Assembly: GCF_000384295.1 (NCBI RefSeq)
Contig: NZ_KB913037.1
Coordinates: 3,892,649 to 3,956,648 of the forward strand
Origin: Amycolatopsis balhimycina FH 1894
GTDB taxonomy: Bacteria; Actinomycetota; Actinomycetes; Mycobacteriales; Pseudonocardiaceae
Direction of reading: 5' to 3'
DNA: 64,000 nucleotides
A program made the position numbers and the translations under genes. Numbering within the stretch: the first letter of the stretch is position 1; each line of letters begins with the position of its first letter. The notes beneath the pieces were generated by a model, which saw only the letters and a program-made list of their open reading frames with translations, was not told where the DNA came from and made no database searches. Positions 9,027 to 18,518 of the stretch are shown in pieces.

Positions 9027-10813
9027 CCGCGTCCCGCCGCCGTCTGGCCGCGGACATCACCGGCTTCGTCTGGCGATCGGCCCGGCTCCCGGCGCTGGGG
9101 ACCCTGGCGCTCACGGCTGTGGCCGGGCTGCTTCCGGTGCTGTCGGCCTGGTTCACCAAGCTGGTCGTGGACGGGCTGCTGGCCGGATCGGCACTCGCCG
9201 AGCTGGCCTGGGTCATCGCCGTCCTGGCCGCGCTGACCGTCGTGACCGCCGCGCAGCCGCACGCGGCGCAGTACCTCAACACGGCGTTGAGCCGGACTCT
9301 GGCACGGGAGTCCCAGGCCACCCTGTTCGCCGCGCTGAACCGGTTTCTGGGACTCGCCAGGTTCGAGGATCCGCAGTTCCTGAACGAGGTCGCGATGGCC
9401 CAGCACGTCGGCCGCATCGCACCGGCACAGTTCGTCAGCGCCGGCACCGGAACCGTCCGCGGCGGCGTGCTGGCGGGCGGTTTCCTGACGTCCCTGCTGG
9501 TCATCTCGCCGTGGATGGCCGCCCTGATCCTGCTCGCCACCGTGCCGAGCGTCCACGTGCAACTGCGGATCAACCGGCTCCAGGTGGATGTCGAGCGCCG
9601 GAGCACGACGGGCACGCGACGGGAGACGTTCTACGGGGACCTGCTGAGCCGGCCGGACGGCGCCCAGGAGATCCGGTTGTTCGGCATCGGCTCCTATCTG
9701 CGCACCCGCCTGCTCGGCGAGCTGGACGAGGTGCAGCGCGCCCAGCGCGGGGTCGACCTCCGGAACTTCCGCGCGCAGAGCGGGCTGGCCCTGCTGGGCT
9801 CGCTGGTCGCGGCCGGCGGGCTGATCTGGGTCGTGCTGGCGGCCGGCCGGGGCATCATCACGCTGGGGGACGTGACCGTGTTCCTCGCGGCCGTGGCGGG
9901 GACGCAGGCAGCCATCGGTCTCCTCGTCACCAGCGCGACGGGCATGCACCGGTCCCTGCTCCTGTACGCGCACTTCCACACGGTCACCCACGCGGAGAAC
10001 GACCTGCCGTCCGGACCGCTGCCCGCCGGGCCACTGGAGCGCGGCATCGAAGTCCGCGACGTCTGGTTCCGGTACGGCGAAACCCGGCCGTGGGTGCTGC
10101 AAGGCGTCGACTTCACCATCCCGCGTGGCAAGACCGTGGCGATCGCCGGCCTGAACGGTTCGGGGAAGAGCACGCTCGTGAAGCTCCTCTGCCGGTGCCA
10201 CGATCCGCAGAAGGGCCGGCTCACCTGGAACGGGACGGACTACACCGCCTTCGACGTGCGGACGCTGCGTGCCCGGATGTCCGCGCTCCTCCAGGACTAC
10301 CTGCGCTACGAGCTGACCGCGCGGGAGAACGTGGGGCTCGGCCGGGTTTCCGCGATGCACGACACCGCCCGGCTGTCCGAAGCGGCCGGGCGCGCACTGA
10401 TCGACGACGTCCTTCGTGCCCTGCCGAACGGGTACGACACCCAGCTGAACCGGGCGTTCGCCGACGAGGGCGCCGATCCCGGCGGTGGTGTGCCGCTTTC
10501 CGGGGGACAGTGGCAGCGGGTCGGTCTCGCCCGTGCGCTCCTGCGTGACGACATCGATCTGCTGATCCTCGACGAGCCCGGAGCCGGGTTGGACGCCGAA
10601 GCCGAGCGCGCCGTCCACGAACGGATCACCGATCTCCGCCGGGGGCGGACGACGCTGCTCATCTCCCACCACCTCGGCACTCTGCGGACCGCGGATCTCA
10701 TCCTGGTCCTGGCGGACGGGCAGATCGTCGAGCGCGGCACCCACGAGCAGCTGATGGCGGCCTCCGGCCGCTACCGGGACCTTTTCGAGCTGCAGGCCGG
10801 GGGGTTCCGGTGA
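9023..10813 (+). CDS. ABC exporter, fused membrane and ATPase domains
   Basis: 596 residues. Residues about 1-330 contain six predicted membrane helices of a type I exporter; the rest is the ATPase domain, with Walker A GLNGSGKST near 376, signature LSGGQWQRVGLARAL near 492 and Walker B LLILDEPGAG near 513. There is no C39 double-glycine peptidase domain at the N-terminus, so leader removal must be done by another enzyme, plausibly the S26 peptidase encoded next. ATG 9023 overlaps the previous stop and its own TGA overlaps the next GTG, so translation is coupled across four genes. The half-transporter would act as a homodimer, probably exporting the Cys-rich peptide. Confidence 0.85.
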   Translation: MTASRRRLAADITGFVWRSARLPALGTLALTAVAGLLPVLSAWFTKLVVDGLLAGSALAELAWVIAVLAALTVVTAAQPHAAQYLNTALSRTLARESQATLFAALNRFLGLARFEDPQFLNEVAMAQHVGRIAPAQFVSAGTGTVRGGVLAGGFLTSLLVISPWMAALILLATVPSVHVQLRINRLQVDVERRSTTGTRRETFYGDLLSRPDGAQEIRLFGIGSYLRTRLLGELDEVQRAQRGVDLRNFRAQSGLALLGSLVAAGGLIWVVLAAGRGIITLGDVTVFLAAVAGTQAAIGLLVTSATGMHRSLLLYAHFHTVTHAENDLPSGPLPAGPLERGIEVRDVWFRYGETRPWVLQGVDFTIPRGKTVAIAGLNGSGKSTLVKLLCRCHDPQKGRLTWNGTDYTAFDVRTLRARMSALLQDYLRYELTARENVGLGRVSAMHDTARLSEAAGRALIDDVLRALPNGYDTQLNRAFADEGADPGGGVPLSGGQWQRVGLARALLRDDIDLLILDEPGAGLDAEAERAVHERITDLRRGRTTLLISHHLGTLRTADLILVLADGQIVERGTHEQLMAASGRYRDLFELQAGGFR

Positions 10814-11277
10814 TGCGCACGTTCGGCCTGGCCGCGTTCACCGGCCTGCTGCTGTGGGTGGTGCGCTCGACGTTCGTGATCGTCCGTGTCCGCGGCTCGA
10901 GCATGGCCCCCACCCTGCGCGACGGCGACCGGATCCTGGCCGTGCGCCACCTCCCGATCCGCCGGAACCGCGTCGTCGTGGTCCACGCCGGCCCGCACGT
11001 CCGGCCGGCATCGGTCACGTCGGACGGCTACCTGGTCAAGCGGGTTCACGCGGTGCCGGGCGACGTCGTTCCGGCCAGGGACTACCCCGCTCTCCGCGCG
11101 ACGCCGAAGGTGCCAGAGGGGTGCCTCATCCTGCGCGGCGACAACGCGGACCACAGCTTCGACTCGCGCCACGCGGGTTACTTCCCGGCGGCCGCCGTCC
11201 GCGGAACCGCCGTGCGCGTCCTGCCGCGCCCCGGATCCGCCGCGAAAATTCGCGGGGAGCAAGGAGAAGAGAAATGA
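10810..11277 (+). CDS. S26 family signal peptidase
   Basis: 155 residues with one N-terminal membrane segment (about 5-24). The catalytic serine lies in RGSSMAPTLRDGD (S31) and the general-base lysine in YLVKRVHAVPGD (K77); the RGDN-SFDSR box (GDNADHSFDSRHAGY) is also present, so both halves of the Ser/Lys dyad fold are intact. It is shorter than housekeeping LepB and resembles dedicated maturation peptidases. GTG 10810 overlaps the exporter stop (GTGA); ATG 10813 is an alternative. Its stop overlaps the peptide gene start as ATGA, so it very probably cleaves that peptide, whose residues 21-24 (AEAA) offer an A-x-A site. Confidence 0.85.
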   Translation: MMRTFGLAAFTGLLLWVVRSTFVIVRVRGSSMAPTLRDGDRILAVRHLPIRRNRVVVVHAGPHVRPASVTSDGYLVKRVHAVPGDVVPARDYPALRATPKVPEGCLILRGDNADHSFDSRHAGYFPAAAVRGTAVRVLPRPGSAAKIRGEQGEEK

Positions 11278-11483
11278 AGTCCATCGGAAGACTGAGCGAC
11301 CGGCTTCTCTCACTGGCGGTTCCCAAGATCGAGGCGGAAGCCGCGAGCCCTGTGTGCGCCGAGAGCGGGTGGTGCCAGCTCTGCCGCTACGAGGGATCGA
11401 TGCCCCTCATGCAGCACTGCTGGGTCTACGCGGTGTGCCGCGTCGAGTGCGGGATCTGCCTGATCAACAACCCGGACTGCTGA
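11274..11483 (+). CDS. Cys-rich peptide precursor (candidate disulfide-rich secreted peptide)
   Basis: 69 residues. The leader of about 24 residues (MKSIGRLSDRLLSLAVPK, then IEAEAA) is amphipathic, not a classical signal peptide. The rest holds eight cysteines at 28, 34, 37, 49, 55, 59, 62 and 69, enough for four disulfides, and ends exactly on a cysteine. ATG 11274 overlaps the peptidase stop (ATGA), and AAGGAG lies seven bases upstream, which is strong evidence of translation. The genes before it encode a MauE/MauD redox pair, an exporter and a signal peptidase, that is, everything needed to oxidise, export and trim such a peptide. No lanthipeptide, radical SAM, YcaO or lasso enzyme is adjacent. 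I do not recognise a named family; bacteriocin, signal or morphogen roles are all open. Confidence 0.75.
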   Translation: MKSIGRLSDRLLSLAVPKIEAEAASPVCAESGWCQLCRYEGSMPLMQHCWVYAVCRVECGICLINNPDC

Positions 11484-11516
11484 ATGCGGCCGGCTCGAGA
11501 GCTTGGGGAGTGAGCG

Positions 11517-11888
11517 ATGCGTTCCGGAACTTTCAGGACCCTGTTCGTGCTGGCGGCGGTCGCCGTCAGCAGCACGACCGCGGTGACGCCGGCATCGGCG
11601 CACGCTCCGAGGTGTTCGCCCCACGTGCTCTGCGCGTGGACGGGCTCGATCTTCTCGGGGTCGCGGGCGGAGTTCCCGGTGCCCGACAACAGTTGTGTCA
11701 ACATTTCCGGTCCCAGGTATTCGGCCTACAACAGGATGTCCGTGTCCCTCGCTCTGTCGGAGGGAACTTGTGGCAGCGGAGCGAGAGCGTGGTACATCGC
11801 CGCCGGCGAGCAGCAGCCGTACCTGCTGCCCAACGGGGCCAAGTCCGCGTCGCGGTGTAGTGCTTGCCGCGCCGCCGCCCGGCCGTAG
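11517..11888 (+). CDS. Secreted protein resembling I36-family peptidase inhibitors
   Basis: 123 residues with a typical signal peptide (hydrophobic core 8-24, cleavage after ASA near 28). The mature part shows the SMPI-like pattern of inhibitor family I36: an early Cys pair (APRCSPHVLCAW), a beta-rich core, then single cysteines in NSCVN and GTCGSG. Two extra cysteines close the chain. GGGGAG lies just upstream of ATG 11517. It follows the Cys-rich peptide gene by 33 bases, so it may be co-transcribed and use the same disulfide machinery, though the family occurs elsewhere on its own. Target protease unknown. Confidence 0.6.
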   Translation: MRSGTFRTLFVLAAVAVSSTTAVTPASAHAPRCSPHVLCAWTGSIFSGSRAEFPVPDNSCVNISGPRYSAYNRMSVSLALSEGTCGSGARAWYIAAGEQQPYLLPNGAKSASRCSACRAAARP

Positions 11889-11893
11889 CCACC

Positions 11894-11955
11894 GGCCGCG
11901 GGCCGGCCTTGCCGGGAAGGCCGATGAGCCGACCGGGCAAGGCCGGCCCGCGGCC
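11894..11955. terminator. Bidirectional terminator
   Basis: Perfect 20-base arms (11894-11913 and 11936-11955) around a 22-base loop, between the convergent stops of the inhibitor gene (11888) and the beta-glucosidase gene (11986). It closes the peptide operon and the sugar operon. Confidence 0.8.
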
Positions 11956-11985
11956 TCAACCCCGTCCGGCGGCACCGCTACCCAC

Positions 11986-13370
<1,385 letters not shown>

Positions 13371-13374
<4 letters not shown>

Positions 13375-14195
13375 ACCGGTGCCCCTTTCAGGATTCCTCG
13401 CACGATGTAGCGGCCCAGCAGCAGGAACAGCGCGATGACGGGCAGGACGCCGACCGTCGCGCCGGTGAGCATCAGTGCGTAGTCGGTGTAGTAGCCGCTG
13501 GCCAGCTGCGACAGCGCGACCTGCACGGTCGGCGTCTCGTTGGGGTCGAGGACCACCAGCGGCCAGAAGTAGTCGTTCCAGGTGGCCATGAAGGTGAGCA
13601 TGGCGAGCACCGCGGCCGGCGCGCGGAGCGCGGGCACGGCCACGTGCCAGTAGGTGCGCAGGATCGAGCAGCCGTCGACGGTCGCCGCGTCGACGAGGTC
13701 GGCGCTGATCGCGTTCTCGCACGCCTGGCGCATCCAGAACACGCTGAACGCGCTCAGCAACGCCGGCACGATCACCGCTTCCAGCCGCCCGTACCAGCCG
13801 AGGTCGCCGACGACCAGGTAGAGCGGGATGACACCGAGCTGCGCCGGCACCATCGCCGAGCCGACGACCAGCAGGAAGAGCGTGTTGCGGCCGCGGAATT
13901 CGAGCCGCGCGAAGGCGAACCCGGCGAGGCTGGCCAGCACGACGTTGGACACCATGACGGTGCCCGCGACGATCAGCGAGTTCCCGATGGCCAGCCAGAA
14001 GTCGACGGTGTCGAAGACGCGCCGCACGTTCTCGGCGAGATGCCCGCCCGGCAGCAGCAGCGGCGACGTCTCGCCGATCGCCGCATTGTCGCGCGTGGCC
14101 ACGACGAACGACCAGTACAGCGGGAACACGGACGCGCCGAGCACCCCGGTCAGCACGGCGTAGACCCAGCCGCCCGGCTTGCGCCGCGCCGTCAC
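13371..14195 (-). CDS. Sugar ABC transporter permease (MalG/CebG type)
   Basis: 274 residues with six membrane segments and the MalG-type EAA loop (DAATVDGCSILRTYWHVAVP), which contacts the ATPase. The GTG at 14195 overlaps the stop of the preceding permease (GTGA) and is preferred because everything upstream is coding for that gene. With the partner permease it forms the membrane channel of a carbohydrate uptake-1 family importer feeding the GH1 enzyme encoded next. The substrate is inferred as beta-glucosides from operon content. Confidence 0.88.
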
Positions 14196-15097
14196 GCCGA
14201 CCTCACGAACCGGCGCACCAGCCGGTAGTCGACCAGCGCGAACAGCGCGCAGATCACGAACATCACCCAGGTCAGCGCGGCCGCATAACCGGCGTCGAAG
14301 TGCGTGAAGCCCTTTTCGTACAGGTACATGACCAGCGTCTGGAACTGCCGGTCGTTGCCGCCGGTCCCGCCGGAACCACCGGCGTCGAACAGCTGCGGCT
14401 CGGCGAACAGCTGGAGGCCGTTGACCGTGCCGGCGATGGCAGTGAAGGCCAGCGCGGGCCGGATGCCCGGCACGGTGATCGACCAGAACGTCCGCCACCG
14501 CGAGGCGCCGTCGAGTTCGGCGGCCTCGTACAGGTCACCGGGGACGGCCTGCATCGCGGCCAGGTAGATCAGCGCGTTGTAGCCGGTCCAGCGCCAGAGC
14601 ACCATGCCGGCGACGGCGACGTGCGACGCCCAGGTCGTCGCCCGCCAGTTGACCGGCGCCACGCCGACCCAGCCGAGCACCTCGTTGACGACGCCGTAGT
14701 CGCGGCTGAACAGCTGCCCGAACACCAGCCCGATCGCGACGACGGAAACCACGTTCGGCAGCAGGACCCCGGTGCGCCACCAGGTCGCGGCGCGCAGCGG
14801 CCGGTCCAGCAGCGCCGCGATGCCCAGCGCCAGCAGGAACTCCGGGACCGCGGCGAGCAGGAAGATGCCGACGGTGTTGGCGAGGGCGTTGTAGAACCGC
14901 GGATCGGTGAGCAGGTCGCCGTAGTTGGCGAGGCCGACGGCACCCTGGTCGCCTTCGAGCAGGTTCCAGTCGTGGAGGGAAACCCACGCCGTGTAGAGCA
15001 GCGGGAAGACGCCGAAAACGACGAACAGGGCGAAGAAGGGCGCGACGAGCAGCAGCGGCGTGACCTTGCGGTCGAAACGGGCGAGCCGGTGCTGCAC
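14192..15097 (-). CDS. Sugar ABC transporter permease (MalF/CebF type)
   Basis: 301 residues, six membrane segments starting at about residue 13 (LLLVAPFFALFVVFGVFPLL), and the EAA loop EAAELDGASRWRTFWSITVP. A glycine-rich periplasmic-side loop (GGSGGTGGND) near 247 is a small peculiarity. ATG 15097 lies six bases after the binding-protein stop. Translation is coupled to the downstream permease by a 4-base overlap. Function: half of the transmembrane pore of the same beta-glucoside-type importer. Confidence 0.88.
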   Translation of the reverse strand: MQHRLARFDRKVTPLLLVAPFFALFVVFGVFPLLYTAWVSLHDWNLLEGDQGAVGLANYGDLLTDPRFYNALANTVGIFLLAAVPEFLLALGIAALLDRPLRAATWWRTGVLLPNVVSVVAIGLVFGQLFSRDYGVVNEVLGWVGVAPVNWRATTWASHVAVAGMVLWRWTGYNALIYLAAMQAVPGDLYEAAELDGASRWRTFWSITVPGIRPALAFTAIAGTVNGLQLFAEPQLFDAGGSGGTGGNDRQFQTLVMYLYEKGFTHFDAGYAAALTWVMFVICALFALVDYRLVRRFVRSA

Positions 15098-15103
15098 GCG
15101 CGG

Positions 15104-16372
15104 CTACTTCAGCGCCGCTTGGGCCTGCTGGAGGGCTTCCGCCCAGGCCTGGCCGACGTTCTCGGTCCGGTCCTCGACCCGCCCGAGCGCGCGGCCGAAC
15201 TCCGGCCGGACGTCGGCGTCACGGAGGCCGCGGTAGTTCGGGCGCAGCTGATCGGCCGAGGCCGCGAAGATCCGGCCGATCGGCGCGTCGCCGAAGTACG
15301 GGTCGGTGTGCGCGAGGACCTGCGGATCCTCGTAGACGGAAGGTTCGCTGGGCAGGATGCCGTCGGAGAGGAAGAGCTTCTTCTGCTGCTCCGGCGCGGT
15401 CAGCCAGCGGGCGAGCTCGTACGCCTCCTTCTGGTGGCTGCCCTGCTTCGGCACGGTGAGGAACGAGCCGCCCTGGTTGCCGCTCTTGCCGGGCACGGTC
15501 GTGACGTCCCACTTGCCGCGGTTGGCGTCACCCCCGGCTTCCTTGATCTGGCTGAGCATCCACGCGGGGCAGGCGACGGTGGCGAACGAACCCTGCTTGA
15601 TCGCCACGTTCCACGCCTGGGTGAAGGTGGTCGCCGCCGCCGTCTGCCCCTTCGCGGCGATGCCGCCGGAGAGGGAGAAGGCGGCGCGCACGCTCGGGTT
15701 GCGGTCGGCGATGAAGGAGTCGTCCTTCGCGGAGAAGTAGTTCTCCGGCGACTGGTTCAGCATCGCCGTGTAGACGGTCCCGGCGGAATCGGCGAACTTC
15801 ACCCCCGGCGTCTTGCTCGTGAACCGTTCGGCGGTGGCGGCGTAGGCATCCCAGTCGGGCATCAGCTTCGCGACCTCCTCACGGCCGGTCGGCAGGTCCG
15901 CGGCCTGGAACAGGTCACGCCGGTAGCAGAGGGCCAGGCTGCCCATGTCGGTGCCGAGGCCCAGCACGAAGGCGCCGTCGGTGCCCTGCGCCCACTTCCA
16001 CGGCACCCACTGGTGTTCGAGGTCGCGGGCACCGAACGAGGCGAGGTCGGCGAACTTGTCCTTCGCCTTCCGGTACTGCGGGATGTACTGCTCCTCGATC
16101 GCGACGACGTCGGCGGCGCCGTGCCCGGTGGCGAGCTGCGTCGCGAGGCCCTTGTGGTGGGTGTCGAAGTCGGTGACGCGGTTCTGCACCGTGATGTCCG
16201 GGTGCAGCTTCTCGTACTCGGCGATCAGGGGCGCGTAGCCAAACTCCCCGAAGGTCGCGATGGTGAGCTTCGTCTTCCCGGCGTCATCCGGGCCGGTGTC
16301 AGCCGGGCTGCAGGCGGCGAGCGGGATCAACGCGGCGACCGCGATGGCGGTCCGGCGGACGATCGTGCGCAA
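15104..16372 (-). CDS. Sugar-binding lipoprotein of ABC importer
   Basis: 422 residues. The N-terminus is a lipoprotein signal with lipobox LAAC (Cys at about 21) and the rest is a family 1 extracellular solute-binding protein (LTIATFGEFGYAPLIAEYEK). It captures the sugar outside the membrane and delivers it to the two permeases encoded downstream. The order matches cebE-cebF-cebG-bglC. It begins only nine bases after a LuxR-type regulator gene on the same strand, which is unusual for such operons. No CebR/CelR-like operator was seen just upstream, in contrast to the GH5 gene at 29413. Confidence 0.88.
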   Translation of the reverse strand: MRTIVRRTAIAVAALIPLAACSPADTGPDDAGKTKLTIATFGEFGYAPLIAEYEKLHPDITVQNRVTDFDTHHKGLATQLATGHGAADVVAIEEQYIPQYRKAKDKFADLASFGARDLEHQWVPWKWAQGTDGAFVLGLGTDMGSLALCYRRDLFQAADLPTGREEVAKLMPDWDAYAATAERFTSKTPGVKFADSAGTVYTAMLNQSPENYFSAKDDSFIADRNPSVRAAFSLSGGIAAKGQTAAATTFTQAWNVAIKQGSFATVACPAWMLSQIKEAGGDANRGKWDVTTVPGKSGNQGGSFLTVPKQGSHQKEAYELARWLTAPEQQKKLFLSDGILPSEPSVYEDPQVLAHTDPYFGDAPIGRIFAASADQLRPNYRGLRDADVRPEFGRALGRVEDRTENVGQAWAEALQQAQAALK

Positions 16373-16381
16373 CGGGCTTCC

Positions 16382-16960
16382 TCAGATCACACCGGCCCGC
16401 ACGGCGTAAGCGACCGCGTGCGGCCGATTGCGCAGGTTGAGCCGGTTGGTCATGGCGTAGATGACGTTCTTCACGGTCCGCTCCGAGTAGCAGAGCTTGC
16501 CCGCGATCTCGGCAGTGTCCCAGCCTTCGGCCATCAGGCGAAGCACATCCACCTCGCGCGGCGTCAGTGCCGCCCCGGCGCCCTCGTGGGCGAGGGCCTC
16601 GACCTGCTCGCGCAGCGACGCCGAGCGTCCGCGCGCGGCGGCGAGCACGCTTTCGGTGAGCCTGTCGAGCGCGGTCCGCGACAGCACGGCGGAGACGTGG
16701 CAGTCGGCGAGCAGCTCCAGGTGCGACGGGTCGACGTGCCCGGCGACCAGCACGATCGCGGCGGGCGACTCGGCTGCCGCGGCCCGCAGCGCGGCAACGG
16801 CGTCCCGGTCGACCTGCCCGACGGCGAACACGAGCACGGCCGCCTCGCCCCGCCGGGCGCGCGGCAGGACCAGCAGCTCCGGACGGGACTTCAGGTGGTT
16901 GGTCAGCCCGGTCAGGGCGATCGGGTCGGACGCCCACGCCGCCACTCGCACCTGGTCCAT
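16382..16960 (-). CDS. LuxR-family regulator with atypical receiver-like domain
   Basis: 192 residues. The C-terminal LuxR/FixJ helix-turn-helix is clear (LTPREVDVLRLMAEGWDTAE, then ERTVKNVIYAMTNRLNLRNR, about 128-185). The N-terminal 110 residues have receiver-like alternating strands and helices, but the strand that should end in the phosphorylated aspartate reads VLVFAVGQV, with no acidic residue there, so phosphorylation control is doubtful. It sits nine bases upstream of the sugar-binding lipoprotein gene, in the same operon, and divergent from the GH3 gene, so it probably controls one or both. CTTCACG-C-CGTGAAG at 17047-17061 is a candidate binding site. Confidence 0.8.
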   Translation of the reverse strand: MDQVRVAAWASDPIALTGLTNHLKSRPELLVLPRARRGEAAVLVFAVGQVDRDAVAALRAAAAESPAAIVLVAGHVDPSHLELLADCHVSAVLSRTALDRLTESVLAAARGRSASLREQVEALAHEGAGAALTPREVDVLRLMAEGWDTAEIAGKLCYSERTVKNVIYAMTNRLNLRNRPHAVAYAVRAGVI

Positions 16961-17046
16961 CGTGCCCTCCCCTTCACACCGTTTCCTGACTCGCTCCAGT
17001 CTGCTGAGGTCGCCTTCACGAATTCTCTAATGGGGGCACCACCATT

Positions 17047-17061
17047 CTTCACGCCGTGAAG
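17047..17061. promoter_or_regulatory. Dyad in the LuxR/GH3 divergent promoter region
   Basis: Perfect inverted repeat CTTCACG-C-CGTGAAG, 50 bases upstream of the GH3 start. A related half-site (CTTCACG) lies at about 17014-17020. Either the adjacent LuxR protein or another regulator could bind; this is a prediction from symmetry and position. Confidence 0.4.
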
Positions 17062-17111
17062 TTCGGGCGTCGACTACGGTCGGGGGGACACGCCGACGAG
17101 CGAAGGGACCG

Positions 17112-18305
17112 ATGAACCGCCGACGTCTTGCCGTCCTCGGGGCGGCGTTGTGCCTCGCAGCCGGCTTTCTGCTGGTGGCGAACCTGCCCTCGCAGACCGT
17201 CTCCGGGCTGGCGCTGCCCGTGCCTTTCGTTCCTTCCCCGCGGGTGGTTCCCGCTCCCGCGGGGCCTCCGGCTCCCCCGGCGCCTTCGGCTCCCACGTCG
17301 CGGCTGGCGCGGCCGGGTGACTGCGCGTCGCTGGTGAACGGTCTCGACGTCCCCGCCCAGGTGGCGCAGCTGGTCGTCGTGGGGGTGTCCGGCGACAACC
17401 CCGCCGCCACGGTCGCGCTGGTTCGCGACCACCAGATCGGCGGGATCTTCATCGGCGGTAACGCAACAGCGTTGTTGAAAGACCGTTCCCTGGCGGCGGT
17501 CCAGGCCGTGGCCCGGGTGCCGGTGGGGGTGGCGGTCGACGAGGAGGGCGGCCGCGTCCAGCGTATCGACGGCCTCGACGGCGACCTGCCGTCGGCCCGG
17601 GCGATGGCCGCGACGAAGTCCCCGGCGGAAGTCCGCGCGCTGGCCGCCGAACGCGGCCGCCGGCTGCGCGCCCGCGGGGTGACGGTGGACTTCGCCCCGG
17701 ACACCGACGTCACGGACGCGCCGGACGACGACGTGATCGGCGACCGGTCGTTCAGCCCCGACCCGGCCCGGGTCAAGGCGTACGCGACGGCGTTCGCGGC
17801 GGGCCTGCGCGAGGCGGGTGTCCAGCCCGTGCTGAAGCACTTCCCGGGCCACGGCCACGGCTCGGGCGACTCCCACAAGGGCACGGTGGTGACGCCGCCG
17901 CTCGCCCAGCTGCGGGCGGTCGACCTGGTGCCCTACCGCGGCCTGGCCGACTACGGCCCGGTCGCGGTGATGGTCGGCCACCTCGACGTGCCCGATCTGA
18001 CCGCCGGGATCCCGGCTTCCCTTTCGCCCGCCGCGTACCGGTTGCTGCGCGGCGAGTTCGGGTTCACCGGGCCGGTGGTCACGGACGACCTCGGGGCGAT
18101 GAAGGCGATCACCGCGCAGTATCCCTTGCCGGAGGCGGTGGTGAAGGCCCTGCAGGCCGGCGCGGATCAGGCGTTGTGGTCCTCCGGGGGACGGGTCGAC
18201 GAGGTGCTGGACCGGTTGGTCAAGGCGGTGGCGTCGGGGGAACTGCCGAAGGCGCAGGTACAGGAATCGGTCACGCGGGTGTTGCGGGGCAAGGGCCTCT
18301 GCTGA
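17112..18305 (+). CDS. GH3 beta-N-acetylhexosaminidase-like protein
   Basis: 397 residues with an N-terminal membrane anchor or uncleaved signal (about 6-23), a Pro/Ala-rich linker to about 65, then a GH3 barrel. The NagZ-type His/Asp loop KHFPGHGHGSGDSHKG lies at about 242-257 and the nucleophile region VVTDDLGAM near 321-330, the latter matching the SDDL-type motif of NagZ. Single-domain GH3 enzymes of this kind, such as mycobacterial LpqI, remove N-acetylglucosamine from muropeptides outside the membrane. AAGGGA precedes ATG 17112. A 53-bp palindrome follows the stop. Cell-wall recycling is the most likely role; other beta-glycosidase activity cannot be excluded. Confidence 0.82.
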   Translation: MNRRRLAVLGAALCLAAGFLLVANLPSQTVSGLALPVPFVPSPRVVPAPAGPPAPPAPSAPTSRLARPGDCASLVNGLDVPAQVAQLVVVGVSGDNPAATVALVRDHQIGGIFIGGNATALLKDRSLAAVQAVARVPVGVAVDEEGGRVQRIDGLDGDLPSARAMAATKSPAEVRALAAERGRRLRARGVTVDFAPDTDVTDAPDDDVIGDRSFSPDPARVKAYATAFAAGLREAGVQPVLKHFPGHGHGSGDSHKGTVVTPPLAQLRAVDLVPYRGLADYGPVAVMVGHLDVPDLTAGIPASLSPAAYRLLRGEFGFTGPVVTDDLGAMKAITAQYPLPEAVVKALQAGADQALWSSGGRVDEVLDRLVKAVASGELPKAQVQESVTRVLRGKGLC

Positions 18306-18341
18306 ACTCCCGGCCGCGCGGCTTGTCCCGGCTCGCCAGAG

Positions 18342-18394
18342 GTCTTGAATGACTCATTCAGGACCTCCGAAGACCTGAATGAGTCATTCAAGAC
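18342..18394. terminator. TGAATGA palindrome, copy 1
   Basis: Perfect 21-base arms (18342-18362 and 18374-18394) around an 11-base loop, 37 bases after the GH3 stop. Each arm itself contains a 15-base dyad (TGAATGACTCATTCA; TGAATGAGTCATTCA). The 53 bases are identical to copy 2 at 25741-25793. Probably a terminator and part of a repeat family. Confidence 0.75.
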
Positions 18395-18518
18395 ACCGCG
18401 GCAGCGGCGTGGTCACCCAACCCGAACTGTCCGCGGACGTGTTCGCCGATCTCGACCGGATCGGCGCCGCCTGATCGCTACGCTGAGCGCGCACACAGGC
18501 GCGAGGACGGAGAACAGC

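Noticed and set aside
11274..11483. Peptide as a lanthipeptide, lasso or YcaO-modified RiPP precursor
   Set aside because: No matching modification enzyme is encoded in the flanking 12 kb, and the peptide's cysteines fit disulfides better than thioethers.
16961..17111. CelR/CebR-like box upstream of the sugar ABC operon
   Set aside because: Searched by eye for TGGGAGCG-type palindromes; none is present here, so CebR control is not claimed for this operon.
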